Source: Nocardioides flavescens (GTDB lineage Bacteria; Actinomycetota; Actinomycetes; Propionibacteriales; Nocardioidaceae). Taken from it: a stretch of DNA of 64,000 nt. The notes under the pieces were generated by a model, which saw only the letters and a list, made by a program, of their open reading frames with translations, was not told the origin of the DNA and did not search any database. The stretch covers positions 18,265-82,264 of the forward strand of contig NZ_WUEK01000017.1 in NCBI RefSeq assembly GCF_009823805.1. Direction: 5' to 3'. Positions within the stretch are counted from its first letter, which is position 1. Every line of letters begins with the position of its first letter. A program made the position numbers and the translations under genes. This document shows, one piece after another, positions 36,788-44,318 of the stretch.

Positions 36788-37261
36788 ATGGCCGAACCCA
36801 ATCTCGCGGATCTGTACGAGCACGTGGGTCGCGTAGTGGTGCCTGCTGCGCAGTTTGAGATTGCACTGGCAACCATTGCTTACGCTGCGCTCGGCGGCGA
36901 CGAAGACGCCACCTCCAAAACGCACGCGCTGCAGACTTCGCAGTTGAAGACGATAATCGAGTCGGCGGCGGCCGCTCACCCAGAAGAGTGGTGGACTCAG
37001 CCGGCACTCGAACTCTTGGCACGCTCGGTCGACCCGCTGGGGGCGAGGCACCGCGTGGTTCACGGTCATTGGACAGATCTACGTGGAGTTGCTGAAGGAC
37101 GCACTTTCGTAACCTTCAAGCCAGACCGCCGGTCTGGGAGGTGGCACGGTCAGTTCCTAGATTTCGCTCAGCTCGGCGAGTTGGCAGAGGAGTTTGAGCA
37201 CTTGGCTGCCGAGGCTCGCGAACTTGCGGACCGGATGGTCGACGCGGTTCACGGCCACTGA
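36788..37261 (+). CDS. small HEPN-like protein
   Basis: A 157-residue helical protein with ARHRVVHGHW near residues 90-99. RHRVVH fits the Rx4H motif, with a polar residue after Arg, of HEPN ribonucleases. The N-terminal VPAAQFEIALATIAYAALGG and the later helices fit a four-helix HEPN bundle. HEPN proteins often cut RNA in toxin or abortive-infection systems. GGGAGGA lies 9 bases before the ATG. No partner nucleotidyltransferase (MNT) is adjacent, so the activity is inferred from the motif only. Confidence 0.55.
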   Translation: MAEPNLADLYEHVGRVVVPAAQFEIALATIAYAALGGDEDATSKTHALQTSQLKTIIESAAAAHPEEWWTQPALELLARSVDPLGARHRVVHGHWTDLRGVAEGRTFVTFKPDRRSGRWHGQFLDFAQLGELAEEFEHLAAEARELADRMVDAVHGH

Positions 37262-37322
37262 GACCGCGTGGGCCCGGCAGGCTGCTTCTAGACGGGGTCC
37301 GTCGCCGTGGGCCGAACCTCCA

Positions 37323-37352
37323 CACCCCAACTACATCCTGGCCTCATTCATG
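37323..37352 (+). pseudogene. remnant of a tyrosine recombinase 3' end
   Basis: These 30 bases encode HPNYILASFM and match, with three mismatches, the last codons of the intact recombinase (HPNYILAAFM at 39203-39232); both are followed shortly by CTAGCCAG. No other part of a recombinase precedes it. The repeat pair brackets the AbiGi-like gene and the recombinase, 1.88 kb apart. Confidence 0.65.
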
Positions 37353-37458
37353 GCGCCTTCTAGCCAGCACCACTCCCGGAAGCCGGGCGTTGATGCGCGG
37401 CGACAAGCCACCGCGACCTCCCGCGCCCGTTGGGCGGGCGCACCACTGGGCCGCAGGT

Positions 37459-38247
37459 TCAGTCCGACGACGGATCGTGCCTTTCGACGGCGCTCTCGAT
37501 CCGAGTCGGGGACCAGGTTGGATCGACGAGGTTGAGGCTCTCTGCTCCCGACTCCCACTGTTCGCACTGCCGTTCGTACGCTGCTTGGAACGCGGCATGG
37601 TCTGTCTCTGGCGCCAGCACCGCCACAATCTGGCGAATCAGGAACGCCACGCTCCCGACACGCCGCCATTCACGCTCCCAGGAGAAGTCTTTGCCGACTC
37701 CCGCGGTCTCGATGAACGGAAGCAGCCGTGCGATTTGGGAATCGCGGAACCGAATCTTCTCCCACCCGCCGTCGGCGGTCTTCGCACACGCTCTGCCTTC
37801 AGTCGCTAGTTCCGCGAGTTCGTTGACAGGCGTAGTCAGCCAGGTTTGTCCCGGTGTCGTGTTCAAGTACCAGACGGGGTTGAACGAGTGGCGCAGCGCC
37901 CATGTCTTTGAGAACACAAGGCCGTACGGCGAAAACTTGCACGACCGGCCCGGAATGTCGGCACAGAGCATCGACCAGTGCTGCATTGGGGCCTCGGACA
38001 TGCAAACGACCGACAGCCGATCCGCCACCTCCCGGGGCACCGACTGCCCGTCCGGGAGGCTCCGCCCCATCTCGTCAAGGCGGCTCTTGGCCATCCCGTG
38101 AGCCCGAGTCGCCTTGAGGGTTTGATCATGCAAGATCTTCAGCAACACGTCGCGGCCCGTCGTTCCGTCGTCTTGTACGCGGGTGAAATGAACTAGGAAC
38201 GTGCTCAGGTCCGATCTTTCGGCTAGAAGCTCCTTCACGTCTGGCAT
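37459..38247 (-). CDS. AbiGi-like abortive infection protein
   Basis: A 262-residue soluble protein. Landmarks are LSTFLVHFTR near residue 14-23, VCMSEAPMQHWSMLCADIP near 80-98, then KFSPYGLVFSKTWALRHSFNPVWYL, and KDFSWEREWRRVG. The order (HxT, Tyr/Met-rich SEAP block, YGLVF, EREWR) matches what I remember of the AbiGi / DUF2971-type family of phage-resistance proteins. The HFT motif is also reminiscent of ADP-ribosyltransferase folds. It lies alone, pointing at the recombinase remnant. Whether it needs the second protein described for AbiG systems is unknown. Confidence 0.6.
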   Translation of the reverse strand: MPDVKELLAERSDLSTFLVHFTRVQDDGTTGRDVLLKILHDQTLKATRAHGMAKSRLDEMGRSLPDGQSVPREVADRLSVVCMSEAPMQHWSMLCADIPGRSCKFSPYGLVFSKTWALRHSFNPVWYLNTTPGQTWLTTPVNELAELATEGRACAKTADGGWEKIRFRDSQIARLLPFIETAGVGKDFSWEREWRRVGSVAFLIRQIVAVLAPETDHAAFQAAYERQCEQWESGAESLNLVDPTWSPTRIESAVERHDPSSD

Positions 38248-38287
38248 GGCGCGATGCTAGGCCCGGTCCCGCCCGGGCGAACCATCC

Positions 38288-38297
38288 GGATCTGCCG
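38288..38297 (+). repeat. island site B, left half next to the recombinase gene
   Basis: GGATCTGCCG lies 38 bases upstream of the recombinase ATG. It is not followed by AGATCC here; that half is found just beyond the recombinase gene at 39258. Confidence 0.65.
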
Positions 38298-38335
38298 CGT
38301 TGACGCCTGGCAAGCCCGTGGCTGTCGCTGGTCGC

Positions 38336-39247
38336 ATGACGTCCACCACGCTGCCCGCAGTCACGAACCACGACGATCCGATGCTCCGCCTGGCCGTGGC
38401 CGCGCATCTTGCCCGGTACAAGGGTGAGACCCGCGTCCACACTGCCTCAGACCTCAACTCCTACCTGCGGTGGTGCCTCGAGCGGCCACTGAACCCCCTC
38501 GAAGCCAGCCGCGCACACGTCGAGCTCCACCTGCGCTGGGTTCAGGAGGTCCGACAGCTCAAGCCATCAACGGTCTCCCGGCGCCTCTCGGTGCTCGCCA
38601 TGTTCTACCGAACCTGCGTCATCGACGGCGTGCTCGAACACTCACCCGCCGAGTACGTCCGACGCCCGCACGTGCCGCCCGAGTCGCCAACCCTCGGGCT
38701 GAGCCACCTGCAGCTCGAGGCCATGATCGCGGCCGGCCGGGAATCGCCCGACCTAAACGACTACGCCCTCGTCGCCATGCTCGGGCTCCTCGGCCTCCGT
38801 GTCTTCGAGGCGACCGGCTCGAACATCACCGACCTCAGCGAGGCACGCGGGCACCGCGTGCTCAGGGTGCACGGCAAGGGCGACAAGGTCGCTCTCGTCC
38901 CTCTCCCGCCAGCTGTCGCTCGAGCCGTCGACCGCGCCATCGAGGACCGACAGTACGGACCGATCCTGCTCAACACTGTCGGTCGCCGCATGGACCGTCA
39001 CGCCGCAACCCGACGGCTTCGGTCGCTCGCGCGCGCCGCCGGCGTCTCCACCGCACGAATGCACCCGCACATGCTGCGGCACACCTTCGTGACAACCATG
39101 CTCGACGCTGGAGTCGACCTGCGAGACGTCCAGATCGCCGCCAGGCACTCCGACCCACGCACGACCATGAGGTATGACCGAGCGCGCAACAACCTCGACC
39201 GCCACCCCAACTACATCCTCGCCGCGTTCATGGCATCGGCCACCTAG
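38336..39247 (+). CDS. tyrosine-type recombinase/integrase (XerC/D-like)
   Basis: A 303-residue site-specific recombinase. An N-terminal SAM-like domain (about residues 15-105) is followed by the catalytic domain with Arg155 (LGLLGLRVFEA), His245-x2-Arg248 (HPHMLRHTF), His271 (AARHSDPRTT) and the nucleophile Tyr280 (MRYDRAR). All active-site residues are present. It lacks the extra helix of integron integrases, so it is not IntI. It has no excisionase partner. The gene lies precisely between a left and a right half of the GGATCTGCCG-AGATCC site, which makes it the candidate enzyme acting on these sites. Confidence 0.93.
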   Translation: MTSTTLPAVTNHDDPMLRLAVAAHLARYKGETRVHTASDLNSYLRWCLERPLNPLEASRAHVELHLRWVQEVRQLKPSTVSRRLSVLAMFYRTCVIDGVLEHSPAEYVRRPHVPPESPTLGLSHLQLEAMIAAGRESPDLNDYALVAMLGLLGLRVFEATGSNITDLSEARGHRVLRVHGKGDKVALVPLPPAVARAVDRAIEDRQYGPILLNTVGRRMDRHAATRRLRSLARAAGVSTARMHPHMLRHTFVTTMLDAGVDLRDVQIAARHSDPRTTMRYDRARNNLDRHPNYILAAFMASAT

Positions 39248-39257
39248 CCAGTCGCAA

Positions 39258-39269
39258 CTGCCGAGATCC
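39258..39269 (+). repeat. island site E, right half downstream of the recombinase gene
   Basis: CTGCCGAGATCC begins 11 bases after the recombinase stop. Joined at CTGCCG with the left half at 38288 it gives the palindromic site seen at 33125. The following GTGCATCACTCTGCCGG parallels the right flank of site A. Confidence 0.6.
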
Positions 39270-39369
39270 AGAGGGCCGGTGGGTGCATCACTCTGCCGGG
39301 CAAGGCCGCAATGAATGCGGCGGTGTGGGGAAGCAGCGTAGACCGCAGGCTGGGTGAAACCATCGCGGT

Positions 39370-40263
39370 GTGGACAGCAGCGAGTTCTTCCGCACAGAGA
39401 AGGACACCAGCCCATGGGGGACAAGCGAGACAACGCGGCTCTACGTTGAACTGCTCGACCAGATTGCAGCAGCACCGTCCTCGACCTGGTCAGATCTCGA
39501 ACTCGCGAAGGCCCTGACTGAGCTCACTCACGACGAGTATCAGAAGTACGGTACGAACGGCAGCGACCTCGACAACACCGAGGCGCGCAAGCTGCTCACC
39601 ACGCTAAAGGCCGTTCTGGCGCGTGTCGGGATGCGCAACTTCGAGTTCGCGTTCCGGGACTTTGACAGTTTCCGCAGTTACTGGATCCGCAAGGGTGCTT
39701 CCGGGGCCGGCGGATGGCAGGCACGCCGCGACCTGCTGGCTGACCTGTTCAATCCGATCCACGACCGCCTCGAAGCCCTGGTCACCGGAGGGTCCGGACC
39801 GAAGGTGACCGAGGAGGCGCTGTCAGCATTGGCCGACCCTGGCGCGATCCGCGATCATCTGGATCGGATCGAGCGCAGCGTAGACGACGACCCGAGATTG
39901 GCGGTGGGCTCCGCCAAAGAGCTCGTGGAGTCCACCGCGAAGCTGGTGCTGAAGCGTTCCGGGGTTGAGTACGGGAAGTCCGACGACCTCCCCAGCCTCG
40001 TAGCTAAGGCGCATACAGCGCTGGGCATCAACGCCAAACAGGTGGAAGACAGCGCAGAGAACGCCGTCGGTATCCGCACCTTGCTAGGCGCGGTATCTCG
40101 GATCGGGGTTGGGATGGCGGAGTTGCGCAATCAGGTAGGAACTGGCCACGGGCAGGCCGAGGTGCCAACTTGGGTGACACCCCGTCACGCGCGGCTCGCG
40201 GTGGGGTCTGCCCACGTGTGGTGCCAGTTCGTCCTTGAGACCTTGGAACAGCGCTTGTCGTAA
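39370..40263 (+). CDS. abortive infection family protein (Abi_C, HEPN-like)
   Basis: A 297-residue protein. The C-terminal half matches the Abi_C domain: DDPRLAVGSAKELVESTAKLVLK near residues 173-198, then AELRNQVGTGHGQAEVP near 250-268 and RHARLAVGSAHVWCQFVLETL. RNQVGTGH fits the Rx6H form of the HEPN ribonuclease motif. The N-terminal half is specific and unassigned. Such proteins halt phage growth by killing or stalling the infected cell. It is the first gene after the recombinase, in the same direction, 122 bases away. Confidence 0.75.
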   Translation: MDSSEFFRTEKDTSPWGTSETTRLYVELLDQIAAAPSSTWSDLELAKALTELTHDEYQKYGTNGSDLDNTEARKLLTTLKAVLARVGMRNFEFAFRDFDSFRSYWIRKGASGAGGWQARRDLLADLFNPIHDRLEALVTGGSGPKVTEEALSALADPGAIRDHLDRIERSVDDDPRLAVGSAKELVESTAKLVLKRSGVEYGKSDDLPSLVAKAHTALGINAKQVEDSAENAVGIRTLLGAVSRIGVGMAELRNQVGTGHGQAEVPTWVTPRHARLAVGSAHVWCQFVLETLEQRLS

Positions 40264-40351
40264 CCTCCGGTCTCCTGAGCAGCCACGGGCATCGTCTGCG
40301 TCCGTAGCTAACAACTGAAGTCAGGTTCCCCCGGCAAGCTAGCGTCACGCC

Positions 40352-40825
40352 ATGGAGCCAAATGTCGGGCGGCTGTTCGCACCCGTCGGACTACCTGGGT
40401 CAGGCAAAAGCACCTACCTCCAAACCCATTTCGACGTCGAACGTCAGGACGTCCTCGTGCTCGACGACCATCAGGCCAATGCCATCGCAAACTCGCCGGA
40501 CCCTCAGTGGAGTCGCGGGCGCGGGGCTGCGACTGACGCGCTGCGTGACGGCCGGTCGGTAGTCATCAGCGATGTCGCCTACTGTCACGCGGCTGCCCTC
40601 GAACGGCTCGTGGACGTGATGAAGCAAGATGTGCCGGGCGTAGACGTCGAGGTCACCTACTTCGCCAACGACCCTTGTGGCGCCAAGCACAATGTGCGGC
40701 TTGGAGGTCGGCGGACCATGGATCGAGAGTTGGGCCTAATCGACCTCTTGTCCCCGGACTACCGGCCACCTGACGACGCGATGCCGATCGTCAGAGGGTC
40801 TGCCCCTTCCGCGGAGGGGGCGTGA
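40352..40825 (+). CDS. P-loop kinase/ATPase (AAA-type, zeta/PNK-like)
   Basis: A 157-residue protein with Walker A GLPGSGKST at residues 13-21, a LVLDDHQAN segment near 35, and VVISDVAYC as Walker B-like strand near 70. The size and order match small kinases of the polynucleotide-kinase or zeta-toxin type, which phosphorylate nucleic acids or small metabolites. The lid-like region around NVRLGGRRTMDRELG has several arginines. No antitoxin was recognised next to it. It follows the Abi_C gene in the same direction and converges on the HEPN-like gene. Confidence 0.65.
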   Translation: MEPNVGRLFAPVGLPGSGKSTYLQTHFDVERQDVLVLDDHQANAIANSPDPQWSRGRGAATDALRDGRSVVISDVAYCHAAALERLVDVMKQDVPGVDVEVTYFANDPCGAKHNVRLGGRRTMDRELGLIDLLSPDYRPPDDAMPIVRGSAPSAEGA

Positions 40826-40871
40826 CGGCGTTGTCCTTCGTCGAAACGTTCGGCGGCAGACTCCCAGGTCT

Positions 40872-41354
40872 TCAGGTTGGCGCCCCGTCCGCGTCCCGCT
40901 CGCTCCTCAGAATGTCCTCCGCGGCTTGCTGGATCGCTCTTCCCAGTGCTTTGTGAGTGCGCTTGATCCAGTCCGTCGCCGCGTGTGCGTCGGCGTCGTC
41001 GGCTCCCAAGAACTCGAGCAGTTTGGGATTGTCATACGCGCGTTGGTAGTGAAAGACCTGATTGCGGAATCGGCGCAGCCGTTCGACGTGTCGATCGGCT
41101 AGCAGCTCGTCAACCTCAGGATCGGAGAGCTTCGCCTCTCGCCACCCCTCCATGACGACGTAGACCGTTGCATACCAGAGGCTCATGGCGATCAAGTCGT
41201 CCATCGCGGTAACAGGATTGACATCGGATGGCGACTGGTTGCGCTTGATCCGCTTCATGAAGAGGTCGCGAAGGAAGTCGGCGTTGAGGAAGTAGTTGTG
41301 CAAGGCCATCACCGCGAAGAAGCGCTCCTGCTCTGGGTTGCTCACACTGGCCAT
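40872..41354 (-). CDS. small HEPN-motif protein
   Basis: A 160-residue helical protein with the sequence RRFRNQVFHYQRAY near residues 94-107. RNQVFH is a textbook Rx4H HEPN motif with Asn after Arg. The rest is helical and acidic/basic mixed, with no second domain. HEPN proteins of this size act as RNases in toxin-antitoxin pairs or as scaffold-like subunits. It converges on the P-loop kinase gene. Confidence 0.6.
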   Translation of the reverse strand: MASVSNPEQERFFAVMALHNYFLNADFLRDLFMKRIKRNQSPSDVNPVTAMDDLIAMSLWYATVYVVMEGWREAKLSDPEVDELLADRHVERLRRFRNQVFHYQRAYDNPKLLEFLGADDADAHAATDWIKRTHKALGRAIQQAAEDILRSERDADGAPT

Positions 41355-41396
41355 TCAGGAACAGTAGGTCACGCGAGGTCGGGAGTCGCCGCGCCC

Positions 41397-41406
41397 GGAT
41401 CTGCCG
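41397..41406 (+). repeat. island site C (GGATCTGCCG)
   Basis: Exact copy of the 10-base word in the 122-base divergent spacer before the nuclease-like gene. Its right half is degenerate (CATGGCG follows). Confidence 0.6.
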
Positions 41407-41476
41407 CATGGCGTGCCTGTTCGCTGCCTCGCGTCGCCGCGCCGTGGCGCCCTCACGTTGACCTAGCATCGCGACG

Positions 41477-42250
41477 ATGAAAACCAACGAGAACAAGGAA
41501 GCGGTCATCCGAGACTGGCTTACCAAGACAGGGTTCCCTCTCGAGCTGCGTGTCGCTCGGGAAGCCCGGCGAAGCCGTGCTCATTGGGTCGAGCAGTCGC
41601 GCGGCTTCGTCGATCCCGAGACCGAGAAGGTTCGCGAAACAGATGTCGTTGTAGGGCTTGGTCCCGAGAGAAGCACACAAGCGAACGTCGTCGTAGTTGC
41701 GGAATGCAAAGCGAAGCCGGTTCCGTTTATCGTCTTCGACGATGGCGGATTGCTGACCGATGACGCCCGCCGCCGAATGACTTGGGCCGTGAGCGCCGCA
41801 CCACGGAATGAGTACGGAGACGGGCTCTATTTGCGCCTGAAGGAGCGAGCCTTCACCGGTGGCACCCTCCTCGGCCCGTCCCTTGTTGGGTTCGGCATTG
41901 TGGCCAAGGAGGATCGTCAGAAGGGCCAAGAAAGGAACTCGGCATGGGACGCGGTGCGGTCCGCTGTGTCTGCAGCACATGGGCTTGGCCCTGAGTTCGA
42001 CTCAAAGACGATCGAGAACGGTGACTCCCCGCTCCTGATCTTTCCCGTTGTAGTGACGACGGGTGAGTTGATGCGGGCATACCTGTCGGGTGACGACCTC
42101 ACGGTCGAGTCTGTTGACCGCGCTGAAGTGCTCGTCCGTACGGCTGCCCAGCAGACGCAAGTTCGCTGCTTTGTCATTCGTGAGAGCGCCTGGCCTCAAC
42201 TCCTCCGTGAAGCGCAGGCCACAACCGAGCTTTTTGATGTGGAGGACTGA
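41477..42250 (+). CDS. PD-(D/E)XK-like nuclease, single-gene cassette
   Basis: A 257-residue protein with a restriction-endonuclease-like core: RETDVVVGL near residues 53-61 gives the Asp, and VVVAECKAKPVPF near 73-85 gives the E-x-K pair. The N-terminal NKEAVIRDWLTKTGFPLELRVAREARR fits the usual leading helix and strand. It has no methylase or specificity gene beside it. It stands alone between sites C and D, the shortest candidate cassette of the island. It could cut foreign DNA or be one part of a mobile defence unit. Confidence 0.65.
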   Translation: MKTNENKEAVIRDWLTKTGFPLELRVAREARRSRAHWVEQSRGFVDPETEKVRETDVVVGLGPERSTQANVVVVAECKAKPVPFIVFDDGGLLTDDARRRMTWAVSAAPRNEYGDGLYLRLKERAFTGGTLLGPSLVGFGIVAKEDRQKGQERNSAWDAVRSAVSAAHGLGPEFDSKTIENGDSPLLIFPVVVTTGELMRAYLSGDDLTVESVDRAEVLVRTAAQQTQVRCFVIRESAWPQLLREAQATTELFDVED

Positions 42251-42389
42251 TCGTGAGCGGCCGACCTCAATCTGAGTGTGGCTGGCGGCTTCGGGATCGT
42301 AAGACGAGCAACAGCCGACAACGGAGCCCTGAGTGGATCCGTGCGCGATTACCCGCAAGTGCGGGTCAGCGCGTGTGCGTCCGAGGCGC

Positions 42390-42409
42390 ACGGATCTGCC
42401 GCGATCCGT
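42390..42409 (+). repeat. island site D (GGATCTGCCG plus CGATCCG)
   Basis: Arms ACGGATC and GATCCGT around TGCCGC make a near-perfect palindrome. Like site A it is preceded by GGCGCAC or CCGCAC and followed after 16 bases by GTCACACCGCCG, comparable with GTCACTCCGGCC of site A. Confidence 0.65.
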
Positions 42410-42502
42410 CTGTGTTGCACCCGTGTCACACCGCCGCGAGCTGGACCGGCGATGCGTTGACAGCCGTGCCTAAACGATCACGCCCACGGCCCCAGACTCC
42501 CA

Positions 42503-43048
42503 TTAGTTTTGAAGCACGTCGGTCGGACTAGCGACCTCCGGCACTCGCTCGGGTGGCTCTCTCCGTCGTATAGGAGCGCCACCGCGGGGTGGGGTGTTTC
42601 CCCACCGCTTCCATCGAAAGCCTGCTGAGTCCACGAACGAAACATCGGCCGATACGATGTTGGGTGCCTCGATCGTGGCGATTGTGATGCCGTCCATCGC
42701 AAACAAGTAGCACCCCGCCTGCTTACTCTCCCCAGGATCGAGCCGCGCCCATTCGCGCTTGCTAAAGAAGCGGACCCGCAGTGGATATGGAGTCACGTGG
42801 ACTGCTTCAACTACGACTGCGAACACAGGCGACGAACTGTGATTCGTCACCTTGACATTCAAGACGCCCCCAGCATCGTCCTCATGAGCTTCAACAACGA
42901 GGAGCCTTGCCTGAGCCGCCTGTTCATCCTTGCGCTCAGACTCGCGGCGGCGCGCGTCGTTGATCGCGATCCAGAGAGCAACTACGACAGCCGCACTAGA
43001 TCCAATTGCGCCGGCCCACTCCGCTACTGATCCCCAGTCCACGGCCAT
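42503..43048 (-). CDS. membrane-anchored hypothetical protein
   Basis: A 181-residue protein with one hydrophobic segment (WAGAIGSSAAVVVALWIAIND, residues 10-30), then a charged linker (ARRRESERKDEQAAQARLL) and a beta-rich domain (VKVTNHSSSPVFAVVVEAVHVT...). ATG at 43048 has AAGGAG 6 bases upstream; a longer open frame is a shadow. This TM-plus-beta-sandwich layout is frequent among unassigned island proteins. No family was recognised. It is alone between sites D and G. Confidence 0.6.
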   Translation of the reverse strand: MAVDWGSVAEWAGAIGSSAAVVVALWIAINDARRRESERKDEQAAQARLLVVEAHEDDAGGVLNVKVTNHSSSPVFAVVVEAVHVTPYPLRVRFFSKREWARLDPGESKQAGCYLFAMDGITIATIEAPNIVSADVSFVDSAGFRWKRWGNTPPRGGAPIRRREPPERVPEVASPTDVLQN

Positions 43049-43438
43049 GTCACTCCTTCTGATTGCGAGCCCCGCCGAGAACGCAACCGCCACGAGCAAG
43101 GGCGTCGAGGAGAGCGCTAGGTACGGTGCCTCATGTTGCTTGTTCACGCAGGTTGGCTTCTCCGTCTCTACCAAGAGCTGGGCACACGGGTCGTGCCGCT
43201 TTCGGGAGACTAAAGGAGCGGGTAGCGATCGAACAGCGGGCAACTCCAGCTTCCGCACCCGCTAGACTCCGTCCAAGCCGCCCTGCGCCTTTCCGCCGCG
43301 TCTGACGTGACAGCAGTCGTCTGGATTTGCCGGAACCCGTTCGCGTGACCGATGTGTGACGCCACTCTGCGACATAGCACGAACGCCAGACAGTGCAACC
43401 TTCCTGCGCTTGACTCTTGCGCACCTACAGGAGGTCGC
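43049..43438. other. spacer containing island site G
   Basis: A 390-base region with no supported gene between divergent genes. It holds the promoter side of both and, at 43323, a one-mismatch copy of the island word. Nothing else was recognised. Confidence 0.45.
43323..43332 (+). repeat. island site G (GGATTTGCCG, one mismatch)
   Basis: Differs from GGATCTGCCG at one base, lies in the same orientation and again between genes, 107 bases before the NERD gene. The flank contains GCCACTCTGC at 43361, comparable with CACTCTGC in the flank of the half site at 39258. Confidence 0.45.
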
Positions 43439-44206
43439 GTGGGCAAGTGGGATCCGTATTCTCGACGAGAGTTGCGCCACCGACGTGTGGCATGGCTGCG
43501 GGAGAACACGAGGGTGGTCGCCTTCGTCACCGTCGGGATGCTCGTCATCGCTGCGGTCCTCACCGCTGGTGTTGCTTCCGCGCTCACGGGTCCTTCGCGT
43601 TGGTACCTGTTGGGTGTAGCCCACGTCGGAGTCGTCTGCGTCGCTTCCCATCTCCTCAACTCGGCGTTCCTCGCGCTGGATCGCGAGGCAATTTGGCATG
43701 TCCGTGGCGCCTGGGGAGAGGAGAACACCAGAGAGGAGTTGCGGCGGGCCAGACGGCGGAGATTAATCTGGGACTGGGTGGACAGTATCGGCCTTCAGGC
43801 TGGCGACATCGACCATCTGGTGATCACCAGAGAGGGTGGACTCGTCGCGATTGACTCGAAATGGCGCAGCAACATCTCGAGGGCCGACACGGCAGCGATG
43901 GCCTCGTCCGCGCAGAGAGCGCGCCGTCGGGCTGAAGGGCTGACGCTCACTGTGTTGACCAAGGAGCGAGGGGCGCACCGTGCCCGGGTGCAGCCTCTGA
44001 GCATCACTCCGGTCGTGGTGGTGTGGGGTGCGGCTCAGCACGCCGTTCCGGAGAATGCGGTTGTCGACGGCGTCCGGTTCATCCCTGGCCGAGAACTCGT
44101 GACGTGGCTTCGGACCGTCGAAGGTGAGCGGGTCACGAAACACGCTGCACGAGATGTCGCTGACCGTCTGAGGGCGTTCCGCGAGAACGCCTCCCAGTCA
44201 GCCTGA
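43439..44206 (+). CDS. membrane-anchored NERD-domain nuclease-like protein
   Basis: A 255-residue protein. Two hydrophobic segments (VVAFVTVGMLVIAAVLTAGVASA and WYLLGVAHVGVVCVASHLL) near residues 24-75 are followed by a NERD domain: GAWGEENTREELRR, WDWVDSIGLQAGDIDHLVITREGGLVAIDSKWR. The Asp in DIDH and the D-x-K in IDSKW are the nuclease-like site of NERD proteins. GTG at 43439 has AGGAGG 5 bases upstream. NERD proteins are linked to DNA processing and defence; this one would act at the membrane. Confidence 0.75.
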   Translation: MGKWDPYSRRELRHRRVAWLRENTRVVAFVTVGMLVIAAVLTAGVASALTGPSRWYLLGVAHVGVVCVASHLLNSAFLALDREAIWHVRGAWGEENTREELRRARRRRLIWDWVDSIGLQAGDIDHLVITREGGLVAIDSKWRSNISRADTAAMASSAQRARRRAEGLTLTVLTKERGAHRARVQPLSITPVVVVWGAAQHAVPENAVVDGVRFIPGRELVTWLRTVEGERVTKHAARDVADRLRAFRENASQSA

Positions 44207-44318
44207 CGGTCCGGAGCGGCGTTCGCCGTTGCGTGACCGCTCTGGCTCCCAAGGTGTCTCGCCCGGCAAGACCACTGGCATGTCGCGGAGGTCCAGTCTG
44301 GGTGGCAGTCTGCGACTC

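Noticed and set aside
33125..43332. CRISPR array formed by the GGATCTGCCG copies
   Set aside because: Copies are 1 to 5 kb apart with genes between them, and no cas genes are present.
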